Notes under the pieces: generated by a model
What the model was told of the DNA's origin: nothing
Databases searched by the model: none
What the model saw: the letters and a program-made list of their open reading frames with translations, nothing else
Source of the DNA: Campylobacter cuniculorum DSM 23162 = LMG 24588
GTDB lineage: Bacteria > Campylobacterota > Campylobacteria > Campylobacterales > Campylobacteraceae
Direction: 5' to 3'
Assembly: GCF_002104335.1 (NCBI RefSeq)
Contig: NZ_CP020867.1
Span: 1,401,206-1,465,205 of the forward strand
Length of the DNA: 64,000 nucleotides
Made by a program: the position numbers and the translations under genes
Shown here: positions 47,285 through 56,380 of the stretch, one piece after another
How the letters are laid out: the number at the start of each line of letters is the position of its first letter
Numbering within the stretch: position 1 is the stretch's first letter

Positions 47285-47568
47285 TCAAGCTCCTAAATCT
47301 AATCTTATTTTCAGCTAAAAAAGCAAACATTATACCAAAAAATAAAACGAAATTTGTAAATCAATAAAAAACAAAATGACAATTTTGTCTCATGACTAAC
47401 TATAATTTTTCAAGTTCAATATATTTTTAATGCTTCAATCAAAATAGTAAATATTTTTTTAATAAATTTAACCCTATAAAGCTAGATAAAAACTAGAATT
47501 TTAGATATATTTAGAGATATTTTAAATAAAAAATAAACAAAAAATTTGTAAATTAATAAAAAATGAGT
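47285..47568. other. Divergent promoter region, mlaA / DASS transporter
   Basis: About 280 bp, AT-rich, no gene. It contains a small perfect hairpin (ACAAAAT/ATTTTGT, about 47371-47388) between the divergent genes, a possible regulator site or transcript hairpin. Confidence 0.4.
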
Positions 47569-47574
47569 TATAAT
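47569..47574 (+). promoter_or_regulatory. Candidate -10 box for the DASS transporter
   Basis: TATAAT about 82 nt upstream of the chosen ATG at 47657, in the pattern GAGTTATAATCT. Confidence 0.45.
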
Positions 47575-47656
47575 CTCGCCGTTACGATTTACTATGATTT
47601 TTGAATCAAGCTCTAAATTTTATGGTAAATGCTATTCAATATTTAAGGATTATTCT

Positions 47657-49474
47657 ATGAAAAAGGAAAAATTGCCTTTTCTTGTGCTGTGCATAGTGAT
47701 TGCAGCACTTTTTTGGTTTATTCCCGTACCAGAAGCTTTGGAGGAAAATGCTTGGCATTTTCTAGGTTTATTTATTGCTGTGATTTTAGCAGTTATTTTA
47801 CAAGTTATGCCTTTGGGAGCAGTTTGTTTTATAGCTATTGCTATCGTAGCTTTAACCGGAATCACCACGACTAAAAGTTCCATTCGAGACGCTCAAATCA
47901 AAACCTTAAGCGCTATAGTTTTAAAAGATAATTCTCAAAACTATAAAAATCAAATGGAAACAAGTATGAATTTAGCTGTATTTGAAGCTTTAAAAGCAGA
48001 AACTTTAGGAAAACTCCCCCCCCCTGCACAAGAAAAAGCTCATGAAATTTTAAATAAAAATTTAGAACAATCTTATAAAATCATAGAACTTGAAAAACTT
48101 TACACTAAAAATACTTCAAAAGAAAGGGCTAAAAGACTTAGTGATGAAGCTAAGATTGAGGCTTTAAATACTTTAGCTTTAACATTTTTATCACAAAAAG
48201 AAATCGACGCAAAAGTCCAAAAAGCCGTAAGCTCTTTAAAAGCAAAAACAGCAATCAATGATGCCTTAAGTGCTTTTTCAAATAGCCTCATTTGGCTTAT
48301 TGTTGTTTCAGTTATCATCGCAAGAGGTGTGATAAAAACGGGACTTGGAGAAAGACTTGCATATTATTTTATCAGCATTTTTGGTAAAAAAACTTTAGGA
48401 ATAGCTTATTCTATATGTTTAAGTGAAACGATTTTAGCTCCTGTAACTCCTTCAAATACAGCAAGGGCGGGAGCTATCATCAATCCTATCGTTCAAGCAA
48501 TTTCGCGTTCATTTAAATCCACTCCAGAAGATGGAACACAAAATAAAATAGGAACATTTCTTTCTTTGGTTAATTTTCAAGCAAACCCTATAAGTTCAGC
48601 TATGTTTATCACAGCAACAGCACCTAATCCTTTGGTTGTGGATTTGGTCGCAAAAGCTACAAATATGGATTTACAAATCACTTGGGGACAATGGGCTTTA
48701 GGAATGTTACTTCCGGGTCTTTGTGCTATGGCAATTATGCCTTTGGTTGTGTATTTTCTTTCACCGCCTGAAATTAAATCCACACCGAATGCTTCAACTT
48801 TTGCAAAAGAAAAACTCGCAGCTTTAGGAAAGATGAAAAATTCTGAAAAGATTATGTTAGGAGTTTTTATACTCTTGCTCTTGCTTTGGGCTGGTGCTGC
48901 TGGGTATTTATTTGGATTAGAATTTGATTCTACGACGATTGCTCTTTTGGGGCTTTCTTTGGTTTTAATCAGTGGTATTTTAACTTTTGGTGAAGTTTTA
49001 GGAGAAAAAGCTGCTTGGAATACTTTAACTTGGTTCTCTGGTCTTGTTATGATGGCTACAATGCTTGGAAAATTAGGAGTAACCAAATTCTTAGCCGATT
49101 CACTTGGAATTCTTGCTTCAAATATGGGGCTTGGCGAAATTTCAATTATGATTTTCTTATCTTTAGCTTTTCTTTATGCTCACTATTTCTTTGCTTCGAC
49201 AACAGCACACATTTCAGCTATGTTTTTTGTATTCTATAGTGCCGGACTTGCACTTGGAGCACCACCTCTTCTTTATGCCTTTATAATGCTAACAGCGGGT
49301 AATGTTATGATGGCTATAACACATTACGCCACAGGGACTGCTCCGGTTATTTTTGGAACAAATTATGTATCTATGAATCGCTGGTGGGGAGTTGGATTTG
49401 TGCTTTCTATTGTTGATATGGCAGTGATGACAAGTGTCGGGTTAGTTTGGTGGAAATTTTTAGGTTTTTATTAA
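47657..49474 (+). CDS. DASS-family dicarboxylate/anion transporter with in-frame C9 tract
   Basis: 605 aa from ATG 47657 (MKKEKLPFLVLC, AAGGA upstream); the frame opens 63 bp earlier without a good ribosome site. It has many membrane segments and DASS (CitT/SLC13-type) features: SETILAPVTPSNTARAGAI and, near the end, ITHYATGTAPVIFG, the sodium/substrate SNT-type sites. Family members are usually ~480 aa; the excess is a charged, helical insert of about 115 residues (roughly 75-190) between the second and third membrane segments. Within this insert a C9 run (48016-48024) codes for Leu-Pro-Pro-Pro and is in frame. A 2-oxoglutarate/malate or related acid substrate is likely but not provable here. 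Confidence 0.85.
   Translation: MKKEKLPFLVLCIVIAALFWFIPVPEALEENAWHFLGLFIAVILAVILQVMPLGAVCFIAIAIVALTGITTTKSSIRDAQIKTLSAIVLKDNSQNYKNQMETSMNLAVFEALKAETLGKLPPPAQEKAHEILNKNLEQSYKIIELEKLYTKNTSKERAKRLSDEAKIEALNTLALTFLSQKEIDAKVQKAVSSLKAKTAINDALSAFSNSLIWLIVVSVIIARGVIKTGLGERLAYYFISIFGKKTLGIAYSICLSETILAPVTPSNTARAGAIINPIVQAISRSFKSTPEDGTQNKIGTFLSLVNFQANPISSAMFITATAPNPLVVDLVAKATNMDLQITWGQWALGMLLPGLCAMAIMPLVVYFLSPPEIKSTPNASTFAKEKLAALGKMKNSEKIMLGVFILLLLLWAGAAGYLFGLEFDSTTIALLGLSLVLISGILTFGEVLGEKAAWNTLTWFSGLVMMATMLGKLGVTKFLADSLGILASNMGLGEISIMIFLSLAFLYAHYFFASTTAHISAMFFVFYSAGLALGAPPLLYAFIMLTAGNVMMAITHYATGTAPVIFGTNYVSMNRWWGVGFVLSIVDMAVMTSVGLVWWKFLGFY
48016..48024 (+). repeat. Homopolymer C9 tract inside the DASS transporter gene
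   Basis: Nine C (a G9 tract on the other strand) at about codons 120-123. A one-base slip would truncate the transporter before most of its membrane segments. Present length is ON. Confidence 0.85.
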
Positions 49475-49482
49475 AATAAATG

Positions 49483-49926
49483 TTAATTAATATCTATGTC
49501 CCAAAAAAAATTAACCCATTCTTTAGCTTCTTTAACCTTAAAATCAGGGATTAAAGAAGCTGATTTTTTATAAAAAATCGTAGCAATTTTAAGTTTTATC
49601 TGTGGAAATTCTTGTTTTAAGAGTTTAGAAATTTGAGTTAAACTCTCTCCGCTATCGACTATATCATCAATGAGTAGAATTTTTTGGTAAGATTTAAGAT
49701 TAGGGGTGTTAAAAATTTTTACCTCATCAAGTTTTTGTTTTTCTTCATAATGGATTGAATTGAGTGAAAAAAGATTGCGATTGTTTAAAGCCACAGCTAA
49801 AGAATGCCCTAAGCTCATTCCACCTCTTGCAACTGCTACAAGTGCATCGGGTTGAAAATCTTTTTTAATTTCTTTGGCTAGAATTTTTACATCTTCTTTA
49901 AAATCCTCATAAGTATAAAAAAACAT
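49483..49926 (-). CDS. Purine phosphoribosyltransferase (Gpt-like)
   Basis: 147 aa with the PRPP-binding motif ILLIDDIVDSGESL (about 84-97) and an N-terminal VAVARGGMSLGHSLA loop. It salvages xanthine, guanine or hypoxanthine to the nucleotide. The exact base preference is unknown. C. jejuni counterpart Cj1370; in that species it neighbours a purine permease (Cj1369), which I do not see here. Confidence 0.88.
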   Translation of the reverse strand: MFFYTYEDFKEDVKILAKEIKKDFQPDALVAVARGGMSLGHSLAVALNNRNLFSLNSIHYEEKQKLDEVKIFNTPNLKSYQKILLIDDIVDSGESLTQISKLLKQEFPQIKLKIATIFYKKSASLIPDFKVKEAKEWVNFFWDIDIN

Positions 49927-49985
49927 TTTATTCCTCTACTCTAAATTTAAACTCGTTTTATTTTAGCTTATCTTTTTAAATTTGA

Positions 49986-50009
49986 TTTTTTTTTTTTTTG
50001 ATATATAAT
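49986..50009 (+). promoter_or_regulatory. Poly-T (T14) promoter of the small exported-protein pair
   Basis: T14 (49986-49999) followed by GATATATAAT, with -10 TATAAT at 50004-50009, 36 nt before the ATG. Same design as the T-tract promoters at 10557, 26912 and 28757 but at an unrelated gene. Confidence 0.6.
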
Positions 50010-50044
50010 ATTTTAAAAAAATTATATATAAGGAGTTTAAAATT

Positions 50045-50473
50045 ATGAAAAAGATTTTTTGTTTTTGTTTATTAAGCTTGATGGTTTTTGCCGTAGAATT
50101 TAGAAATAATCTAGGAGATTCTAGTACTCATCCAGGTAATCATGTACAGCCATTAGGAAGACAAGCTCCAGACTTTTCTTGGCATGGTAATGCATGGGAT
50201 AATGATAGAGCTACTCAAGCTATTAATCAAATGGCAGATTCTCTAAACAATATAGCTAAAAGAGAACAATATTATCAACAACAAATTCAAATGCAAAAAG
50301 AAGCTCAAATGCAAATGCAAATGCAAATGAGAATTGTAGAATACAAAAAAATCTATGAAACAACTCATAAAGAAAAACAACTTGATCAATGTGCAAATCA
50401 GCTAGTCGCTGAAGATTCCGGCAAAAAAGCAAATTTAAAATTCTGTCTTAATTATCTTAATCCAAATCAATAA
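50045..50473 (+). CDS. Small exported protein with (Gln-Met) repeat
   Basis: Not recognised. 142 aa with a signal peptide (MKKIFCFCLLSLMVFAVE), a helical middle (about 55-110) rich in Gln and Met from a four-copy CAAATG repeat (50306-50329), and a C-terminal segment with two Cys (DQCANQL, LKFCLNY) that could form a disulfide. AAGGAG precedes the start. It is followed 11 bp later by a lipoprotein gene, probably in the same transcript. Confidence 0.8.
   Translation: MKKIFCFCLLSLMVFAVEFRNNLGDSSTHPGNHVQPLGRQAPDFSWHGNAWDNDRATQAINQMADSLNNIAKREQYYQQQIQMQKEAQMQMQMQMRIVEYKKIYETTHKEKQLDQCANQLVAEDSGKKANLKFCLNYLNPNQ
50306..50329 (+). repeat. Tandem hexanucleotide repeat (CAAATG)4
   Basis: Four exact copies, in frame, coding Gln-Met. 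Copy-number change would lengthen or shorten the protein without a frameshift. Confidence 0.85.
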
Positions 50474-50484
50474 AGAGAAAAATT

Positions 50485-50865
50485 ATGAAAAAATTTTTAA
50501 TTTTAATTTTAATATTCTTTACATTTTATGGTTGCACAATGGATGTATCAAATCAAACCCCAAAGGAAACAAGAGAACAAGCTTTAATAAGAATGTGTGA
50601 AAATGAAAATAATGAACAAGCTTGTCAAGCTTTGTTCATAGAAGCTCGTATAGCTTGCGATAATTATAATCCAACAGCTTGCGGTATTTTAGGAGGAATG
50701 ATTTATACTCCTCAAAGAATAAATTTGTTTGTTAAAAATATCTCACAAAAAGAACTTTATAAAAAATCGATTATGTATTTGACAAAATCGTGCATGTTAG
50801 GTCATCCACTAGCTTGTCAACAATTAGAGCAAATCAAAGTATTTTTAGAAAATTATAATCCATAA
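50485..50865 (+). CDS. Small lipoprotein with Cys-paired Sel1/Hcp-like repeats
   Basis: 126 aa. Signal with lipobox-like end (FFTFYGC). Mature part has regularly spaced Cys in Sel1-like helical pairs: MCENENNEQACQALF, ACDNYNPTACGILGG and SCMLGHPLACQQLEQ. This is the pattern of Helicobacter cysteine-rich Hcp proteins. Likely envelope-located; partner or substrate unknown. AGAGAAAA before the start is a weak ribosome site. Confidence 0.8.
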   Translation: MKKFLILILIFFTFYGCTMDVSNQTPKETREQALIRMCENENNEQACQALFIEARIACDNYNPTACGILGGMIYTPQRINLFVKNISQKELYKKSIMYLTKSCMLGHPLACQQLEQIKVFLENYNP

Positions 50866-50945
50866 ATAAAATTTGCAAGGTTTTTTGAAATTTTTATCAC
50901 ACATTAAACCTTTTTGTCAAGCCATCAAAACCTTGCAAAGCTTCA

Positions 50946-52013
50946 TCAATAAGCCTTAAGCTCATTATAAAGGCTATCGCGTTCGATAGGAATGAGATTT
51001 GAAGTTTTTATCATATCGATAAAGGTCTTAAGTTTTGTCCCCCTTGCACTTTTAGCCCCGCCTGCACTTTGTATGCTCTCTTTTTCTATGGTTCCATCCA
51101 AATCATTTGCTCCAAATTCTTGAGCAACCATTGCTAAATTCAAACCCATTGTTGCCCAATAAGCCTTGATGTTTTTAATATTGTCTAAAACAAGTCTTGA
51201 TATAGCAATGGTCTTTAAAATCTCTTCGCTATCCATAATATGATCAACCTCTAAAAAGCTATTATCTCTTTGCCAAACCAAAGGGATAAAGGCATTAAAT
51301 CCCCCGCTTTCATCTTGTAAATTACGCAGTCTTAACATATGATTGATTCTATGCTCTCTTTGCTCTATATGCCCAAAAAGCATAGTTGCATTACTTTGTT
51401 TGCCTTTTTTGTGCCAAAGTTTGTGAATTTTGAGCCAATTTTCACTGCTGACCTTACCCTTGCAAATTTTTTTGCGAATTTCCTCATCAAAAATTTCCGC
51501 TCCTCCTCCGGGCATACTATCAACTCCATATTCTAGCATTTTTTCAAGCACTTCTTCATAGCTCAAATCAAAACGACGATGCAAGAAATCCACTTCGGCA
51601 GCCGTCATAGCTTTGATATGAAGCTGGGGATATTTTTCTTTAATCATTTTAAAAATTCCTAAATACCATTGCCAAGTTGTGTCTTTATTGTGTGCAGAAA
51701 CAATATGCACTTCTTTAGTGCCTCTTGCAACCGTTTCATCAACCACTTGCATAATTTCTTCGTGGCTCATTAAGTAGGGATTAGGATTTTTGCGGTGTGC
51801 TGAAAAAGCACAAAATTTACAAGTATCTGCACAGATATTTGTAGGATTAATATGACGATTCATATTAAAATACACCTTTTTTCCATGAAGTTTTGTGCGT
51901 CTTAAATGAGCAAATCGTGCTAAAGTAAAAAGGTCTAAATCCCAAAGTTTATTTGCTTGCTCTTCATTGAGTCTTTCTTCATTTTCCAAGCTTTTAAGTA
52001 AGGTTTTCATCAC
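50946..52013 (-). CDS. mqnE: Aminofutalosine synthase (radical SAM), menaquinone pathway
   Basis: Radical-SAM enzyme of the futalosine route to menaquinone, used by Campylobacter instead of the Men pathway. 355 aa with the cluster motif CADTCKFCAFSAH (CxxxCxxC, about 61-73) and the conserved EVHIVSAHNKD segment. MqnE is favoured over MqnC by its position matching C. jejuni Cj1368 beside glnD/glmS. It is transcribed divergently from the glnD-like gene. Confidence 0.9.
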   Translation of the reverse strand: MMKTLLKSLENEERLNEEQANKLWDLDLFTLARFAHLRRTKLHGKKVYFNMNRHINPTNICADTCKFCAFSAHRKNPNPYLMSHEEIMQVVDETVARGTKEVHIVSAHNKDTTWQWYLGIFKMIKEKYPQLHIKAMTAAEVDFLHRRFDLSYEEVLEKMLEYGVDSMPGGGAEIFDEEIRKKICKGKVSSENWLKIHKLWHKKGKQSNATMLFGHIEQREHRINHMLRLRNLQDESGGFNAFIPLVWQRDNSFLEVDHIMDSEEILKTIAISRLVLDNIKNIKAYWATMGLNLAMVAQEFGANDLDGTIEKESIQSAGGAKSARGTKLKTFIDMIKTSNLIPIERDSLYNELKAY

Positions 52014-52121
52014 TAAACTCTCTTTTTAAAATCATTTCAAAAGAGTTTATCAAAAAAAACCAAAATAAAGGTTAAATTTGTTAAAATTTATTTTGAAATT
52101 CTAATTCAAAAGTGAGCAGTT

Positions 52122-54476
52122 TTGTTAAATAAAGATTTAGAAAAATTAAAACTTGAATACACACAAAAGCAATATTTTAAATATTTTTTAAGACAGGGAA
52201 CTTTTAGTTTGCATTATTCTAGGCAAATGGATTGCTTAATCAAACAAGCCTATGAAATTGTTTTAAAGGATTATTTTGAAAAATTCTTGCCACAAAATGA
52301 ACTCATTCCTTTTTGTGTACTTGCAAACAACCATTACGCCACAAATAGCCTCTGTGTGAATGAAGCCGTGCCTTTGATTTTAAGCTATGAGGACATTAAG
52401 GGCTATCATTTAAAGCCTATGATTAAAACTTTTATCGAGGTTTTAAATGATTTGCATTTGCAACTTGAATACAATATCATAGAGCTTAAAGGTTTGAAAA
52501 ACATTGCTAAAAATGAACTTAAAAGCACTCAAATACGTTTTATTTGCGGGTCTAAATTGTTATTTAAAAAAATTAAACAAGATTTTAATGATTTTCTAAA
52601 AGAAAACAAAGAAATTCTTGCCGAAAATTTACTTAAAAATTTTCAAAATCAAACCCTGCCCTTTTTAAAGCAAGAATTTAATATCAAAAAAGATTGCGGT
52701 GGTTTAAATGATTTAAGAAAGCTTGAAAATTTACTCGCTCTTTTTAAAGATTCTCCAAAAAATTATGCCTTGAATTTTATCGATGAAAAATGCTTGAGTG
52801 AATTGCGTTTAGCGAGTGAGTTTTTACTGACTTTAAAATCGGCTCTGAATTTACAGAGCGGAAAGGATGATGATGAATTTTCATTCACAAAAACTGAAGA
52901 ACTTGTCAAACTTCTTCATAAAAAAGACCAAAAAAATTTCAAAGCAGAAGAACTTCTAATCCAAAAAAGTTTGCAAAGCAGATATTTGCTGTGTTTGTAT
53001 GCTGCTTTTTTGGCTTCAAAAATTCAAAAAAAATATTTTAAAACCTTACCTTTGAATTCAAATGTGCTTTTTTTAGAACAAGAATTTAAAAATTTAAATC
53101 AGGCTTTAGAATTTTTAAATTCCTTAGAAGATAGGGTTTATCATTTTGATATAGCCTTTGTTTTTGCCCTTAAAAATTTGGATTTTGATAAAACAAATCT
53201 TGAAAAAGCTTTGAAAATTTTTGAAAATTTTTTTTATAAAAAACATAGTTTTTGTATTTTAAAACTTTTATTTGATAGTGGAATTTTAAAAGAATTTTAT
53301 AAACAAATTCCAAGATTTTTAAGCGATGAAGAGTCTGATTATAGTTTTGATATGCAAGCTTTTTTAACCCTGCAACAATTTGAGAAAGAACAAGAAAATT
53401 TAGAATTTTTAAAACAATTGCAAGATGAGGAAAAAATGATCTTAAAATTTGTCATCTTTCTTAGTGCAATCAACAATGAAAACGCAATTTCAATAGCAAG
53501 TATCTATAGAAGTTATACCCTAAAATTTGATATAAAAGCCGAGAATTTAGAACTAGGACTTAGACTCTTTAAAAATTTTAACGCCCTTAAAGAACTTGTT
53601 GAAAAAGAAGACATTTACAATCCTGTAATCCTTTTAAATTTGCTCTCTAAGGTCGAAAATTTAAAGACTTTAGAACTTTTATATCTTTTAACCCTTACCA
53701 AAGCTCAAGCCTTAGGTGCAAATGCATTTTTTTACAAGGCTCTTGATAAACTTTTGCAAAATGCTAAAGAGGGCTTTGAGGATGAAAATTTGCTTGAAGA
53801 GAGTGCAAAAAGGGTGAAAAAAGAGCTCACTCTTAAGAGGACGAAAATTTTTTTGGAGCAAGAAAAAATTTTGCAAGATAAAATCATTCATATTAAATCC
53901 AATCTTTTCATCATCAAAAATAGTTTTGAAAATATCATTCATGTTTCTCAACTTGCAAAAGACAATGATTTTAAATTTTGGTTAGAAAATGAACCAAACT
54001 TAAATCTACAACTTGTCGCTTTGAAGGACTTTAATGCGGGAATCATTTTAAATTCTTTAACGAATTTAAATCTTATTTTTATGAGTTTTTTTGAACTTTT
54101 TGATGATAAAATTTATCTTAAATTTGAATACGATAATATCATCACTCAAGAGCAAAAAAACAAGCTTATAAAGCTTTTAAACTCGAATTTACAAAGCTCT
54201 ATAAAAAATAAAATCAAAAAACCAATCATTAAAAAAGATGAGCTAAAATTAGATTTAAATTATTCTAAAAATTATGCTAAATTAAATCTCAACACCAAGG
54301 ACCAGCAGGGTTTAATGGCATTTTTGATGAATGTTTTTAAAATTTTAGGCTTGAGTTTGAGTGCAGCTAAAATTCAAACCATAAGACAAAGAACGAGAAA
54401 TACTTTTATTTTTCAAAAAAATCAAGCTTTGTTAGAAAAACAACAAGAGCTAATCACTTCTTTAATAAGCGAGTAA
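52122..54476 (+). CDS. GlnD-like protein with degenerate nucleotidyltransferase and HD sites
   Basis: 784 aa, full-length by GlnD standards. It has the GlnD layout: the helical CGGLNDLRKLENLLALF segment (the counterpart of GPGGLRD) at about 190-207 and an ACT domain at the C-terminus (KDQQGLMAFLMNVFKILGLS). The N-terminal site where GGYGRxELxPxSDxD should be reads LANNHYATNSLCVNEAVP, without the acidic pair, and the HD-domain HD pair is not found. Uridylyltransferase and hydrolase activities are therefore doubtful. The start is TTG at 52122. It is 3 bp from glmS. C. jejuni counterpart Cj1367c. Confidence 0.85.
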   Translation: MLNKDLEKLKLEYTQKQYFKYFLRQGTFSLHYSRQMDCLIKQAYEIVLKDYFEKFLPQNELIPFCVLANNHYATNSLCVNEAVPLILSYEDIKGYHLKPMIKTFIEVLNDLHLQLEYNIIELKGLKNIAKNELKSTQIRFICGSKLLFKKIKQDFNDFLKENKEILAENLLKNFQNQTLPFLKQEFNIKKDCGGLNDLRKLENLLALFKDSPKNYALNFIDEKCLSELRLASEFLLTLKSALNLQSGKDDDEFSFTKTEELVKLLHKKDQKNFKAEELLIQKSLQSRYLLCLYAAFLASKIQKKYFKTLPLNSNVLFLEQEFKNLNQALEFLNSLEDRVYHFDIAFVFALKNLDFDKTNLEKALKIFENFFYKKHSFCILKLLFDSGILKEFYKQIPRFLSDEESDYSFDMQAFLTLQQFEKEQENLEFLKQLQDEEKMILKFVIFLSAINNENAISIASIYRSYTLKFDIKAENLELGLRLFKNFNALKELVEKEDIYNPVILLNLLSKVENLKTLELLYLLTLTKAQALGANAFFYKALDKLLQNAKEGFEDENLLEESAKRVKKELTLKRTKIFLEQEKILQDKIIHIKSNLFIIKNSFENIIHVSQLAKDNDFKFWLENEPNLNLQLVALKDFNAGIILNSLTNLNLIFMSFFELFDDKIYLKFEYDNIITQEQKNKLIKLLNSNLQSSIKNKIKKPIIKKDELKLDLNYSKNYAKLNLNTKDQQGLMAFLMNVFKILGLSLSAAKIQTIRQRTRNTFIFQKNQALLEKQQELITSLISE

Positions 54477-54479
54477 AAT

Positions 54480-56276
54480 ATGTGCGGAATTGTAGGTTAT
54501 ATAGGAAAAAATGAAAAAAAGCAAATCATTTTAAACGGCTTAAAAGAATTAGAATACAGAGGCTATGATAGTGCCGGAATGGCAGTGATGAAAGATGGGG
54601 AATTAAGCTTTTTTAAGGCTGTAGGAAAACTTGAAAATTTAGCTCATAAATGCCATGATTTTTTAAGCGAAGGCGAAGGACTTGCGATAGGACATACAAG
54701 ATGGGCAACGCATGGAAAACCTAATGAAATCAACGCTCATCCGCATTTAGGAGAGTATTCTTGTGTGATTCATAATGGTATTATAGAAAATTATAAAGAG
54801 CTTAAAGATAAACTTCTTAAAGAAAATATAGAATTTCTAAGCCAAACAGATACTGAAATTATCGTCAAACTCTTTGAATTTTATGCTCAAAAGATGGATC
54901 TTTTCAATGCTTTTAAAAAAAGCATTGAAGAACTCAAAGGAGCCTTTGCGATTTTATTGATTTCTAAAAAAGATGAAAATAAGGTCTTTTTTGCTAAAAA
55001 TGGTGCTCCTTTGATTGTCGGAAAAAATTCTCAAAAAGAATTTTGGTTTGCTTCAGCAGATGCTCCTTTGATTGGTTTTTGTGATGAGGTGATTTATTTG
55101 GAGGATTTAAGTTTAGGCTATGCAAGCAAAGATGAACTTGTGATTTATGAAAATGGAATTTTAAAAAACAACACCTTTGTTAAACTCAATAATGATAAAA
55201 GCTATGCACAAAAAGATGGTTTTAGATTTTTTATGGAAAAAGAAATTTATGAGCAAAGCAGGGTTTTGAATGAAGTTTTAATGGGTAGGATTAAGGGCGA
55301 TGAAGTGGTTTTTGATGAACTTGAAAATGAAAATTTAACCGCAATCGATGAAATCACTCTTTGTGCTTGTGGAACGAGTTATCACGCGGCACTTGTGGGC
55401 ATGTATTTGCTTGAAAGAGTGGCTAAGATTAAAGCAAGGGTGGAGATAGCAAGTGAATTTCGTTATCGTAAGGCTTTAATCAAAAAAGATTCTTTATTTA
55501 TCGTCATTTCTCAAAGTGGAGAGACTGCCGATACTTTAGAGGCTCTTAAAATTGCCAAAGCAGAGGGAGCAAAAACTTTTGCGATTTGCAATGTTGATAA
55601 TTCTAGCATAGTGCGTCTTGCCCATTTAAGTTTGCTGACGCGTGCAGGGATTGAAAAAGGTGTGGCTTCAACTAAGGCTTTTGCAACGCAGGTTTTAACG
55701 CTTTGGATGTTTGCAATCTTTATCGCACAAAAAAAGGCTTTGAATGTTAATGAAGAGATTAAAGCCTTGCTTCATACACCAAGCTGTGTTGTAGTCAAAC
55801 AAATTTTGCACGATAAAATTCATCGTCTTTCTAAAAGATATTTAGATGGACATGGCTTTTTTTATATAGGACGCGATGTGTTTTATCCTTTGGCTTTAGA
55901 AGGAGCTTTGAAGTTAAAAGAACTCTCTTATCTGCACGCAGAGGGCTATCCTGCAGGTGAAATGAAGCATGGACCGATTGCTTTGGTGGATTCAAAACTT
56001 TATACTATAGCCTTAATGCCTGAAAATTTACTCTATGAAAAAACAAAATCCAATGTCGAGGAGCTTATCGCTAGAGATTCGACCTTGTTGAGCATTTCAC
56101 CTTTAGATTTTGATTTAAGTGATGATTTTATCAAGACCTCAAAACAAAATCATTTCATGTGTGAATTTTTTGAAATGATGCTCATCACTCAACTTTTAGC
56201 AATGGAAATTTCAATAAGACTTGGCAATGATGTCGATATGCCACGAAATTTAGCTAAGAGTGTAACGGTTGAGTAA
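54480..56276 (+). CDS. glmS: Glucosamine-6-phosphate synthase
   Basis: Makes glucosamine-6-phosphate from fructose-6-phosphate and glutamine, the first step toward peptidoglycan and LOS sugars. 598 aa. Catalytic Cys2 in MCGIVGYIG, GHTRWATHG glutaminase motif, then two SIS domains with CGTSYHAAL and SQSGETADT, ending in LAKSVTVE as usual. It follows the glnD-like gene by 3 bp and is probably co-transcribed with it. Confidence 0.97.
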   Translation: MCGIVGYIGKNEKKQIILNGLKELEYRGYDSAGMAVMKDGELSFFKAVGKLENLAHKCHDFLSEGEGLAIGHTRWATHGKPNEINAHPHLGEYSCVIHNGIIENYKELKDKLLKENIEFLSQTDTEIIVKLFEFYAQKMDLFNAFKKSIEELKGAFAILLISKKDENKVFFAKNGAPLIVGKNSQKEFWFASADAPLIGFCDEVIYLEDLSLGYASKDELVIYENGILKNNTFVKLNNDKSYAQKDGFRFFMEKEIYEQSRVLNEVLMGRIKGDEVVFDELENENLTAIDEITLCACGTSYHAALVGMYLLERVAKIKARVEIASEFRYRKALIKKDSLFIVISQSGETADTLEALKIAKAEGAKTFAICNVDNSSIVRLAHLSLLTRAGIEKGVASTKAFATQVLTLWMFAIFIAQKKALNVNEEIKALLHTPSCVVVKQILHDKIHRLSKRYLDGHGFFYIGRDVFYPLALEGALKLKELSYLHAEGYPAGEMKHGPIALVDSKLYTIALMPENLLYEKTKSNVEELIARDSTLLSISPLDFDLSDDFIKTSKQNHFMCEFFEMMLITQLLAMEISIRLGNDVDMPRNLAKSVTVE

Positions 56277-56358
56277 AAAAGTAACCGCACAAAAAATTTT
56301 TATTTTCAAACTTTAATTTAAGTTTATTTTTATTTTTTATACCTTAAAATGCAAATAA

Positions 56359-56372
56359 TATATATATATATA
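56359..56372 (+). repeat. (TA)7 dinucleotide repeat beside the ribosome site
   Basis: Seven TA units end directly at AAGGA, 8 nt before the ATG of the small secreted-protein gene. Length change could alter promoter spacing or leader structure. Confidence 0.7.
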
Positions 56373-56380
56373 AGGAATTT

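Noticed and set aside
56281-56340. A terminator after glmS
   Set aside because: Only a loose A/T-rich stretch; no convincing stem.
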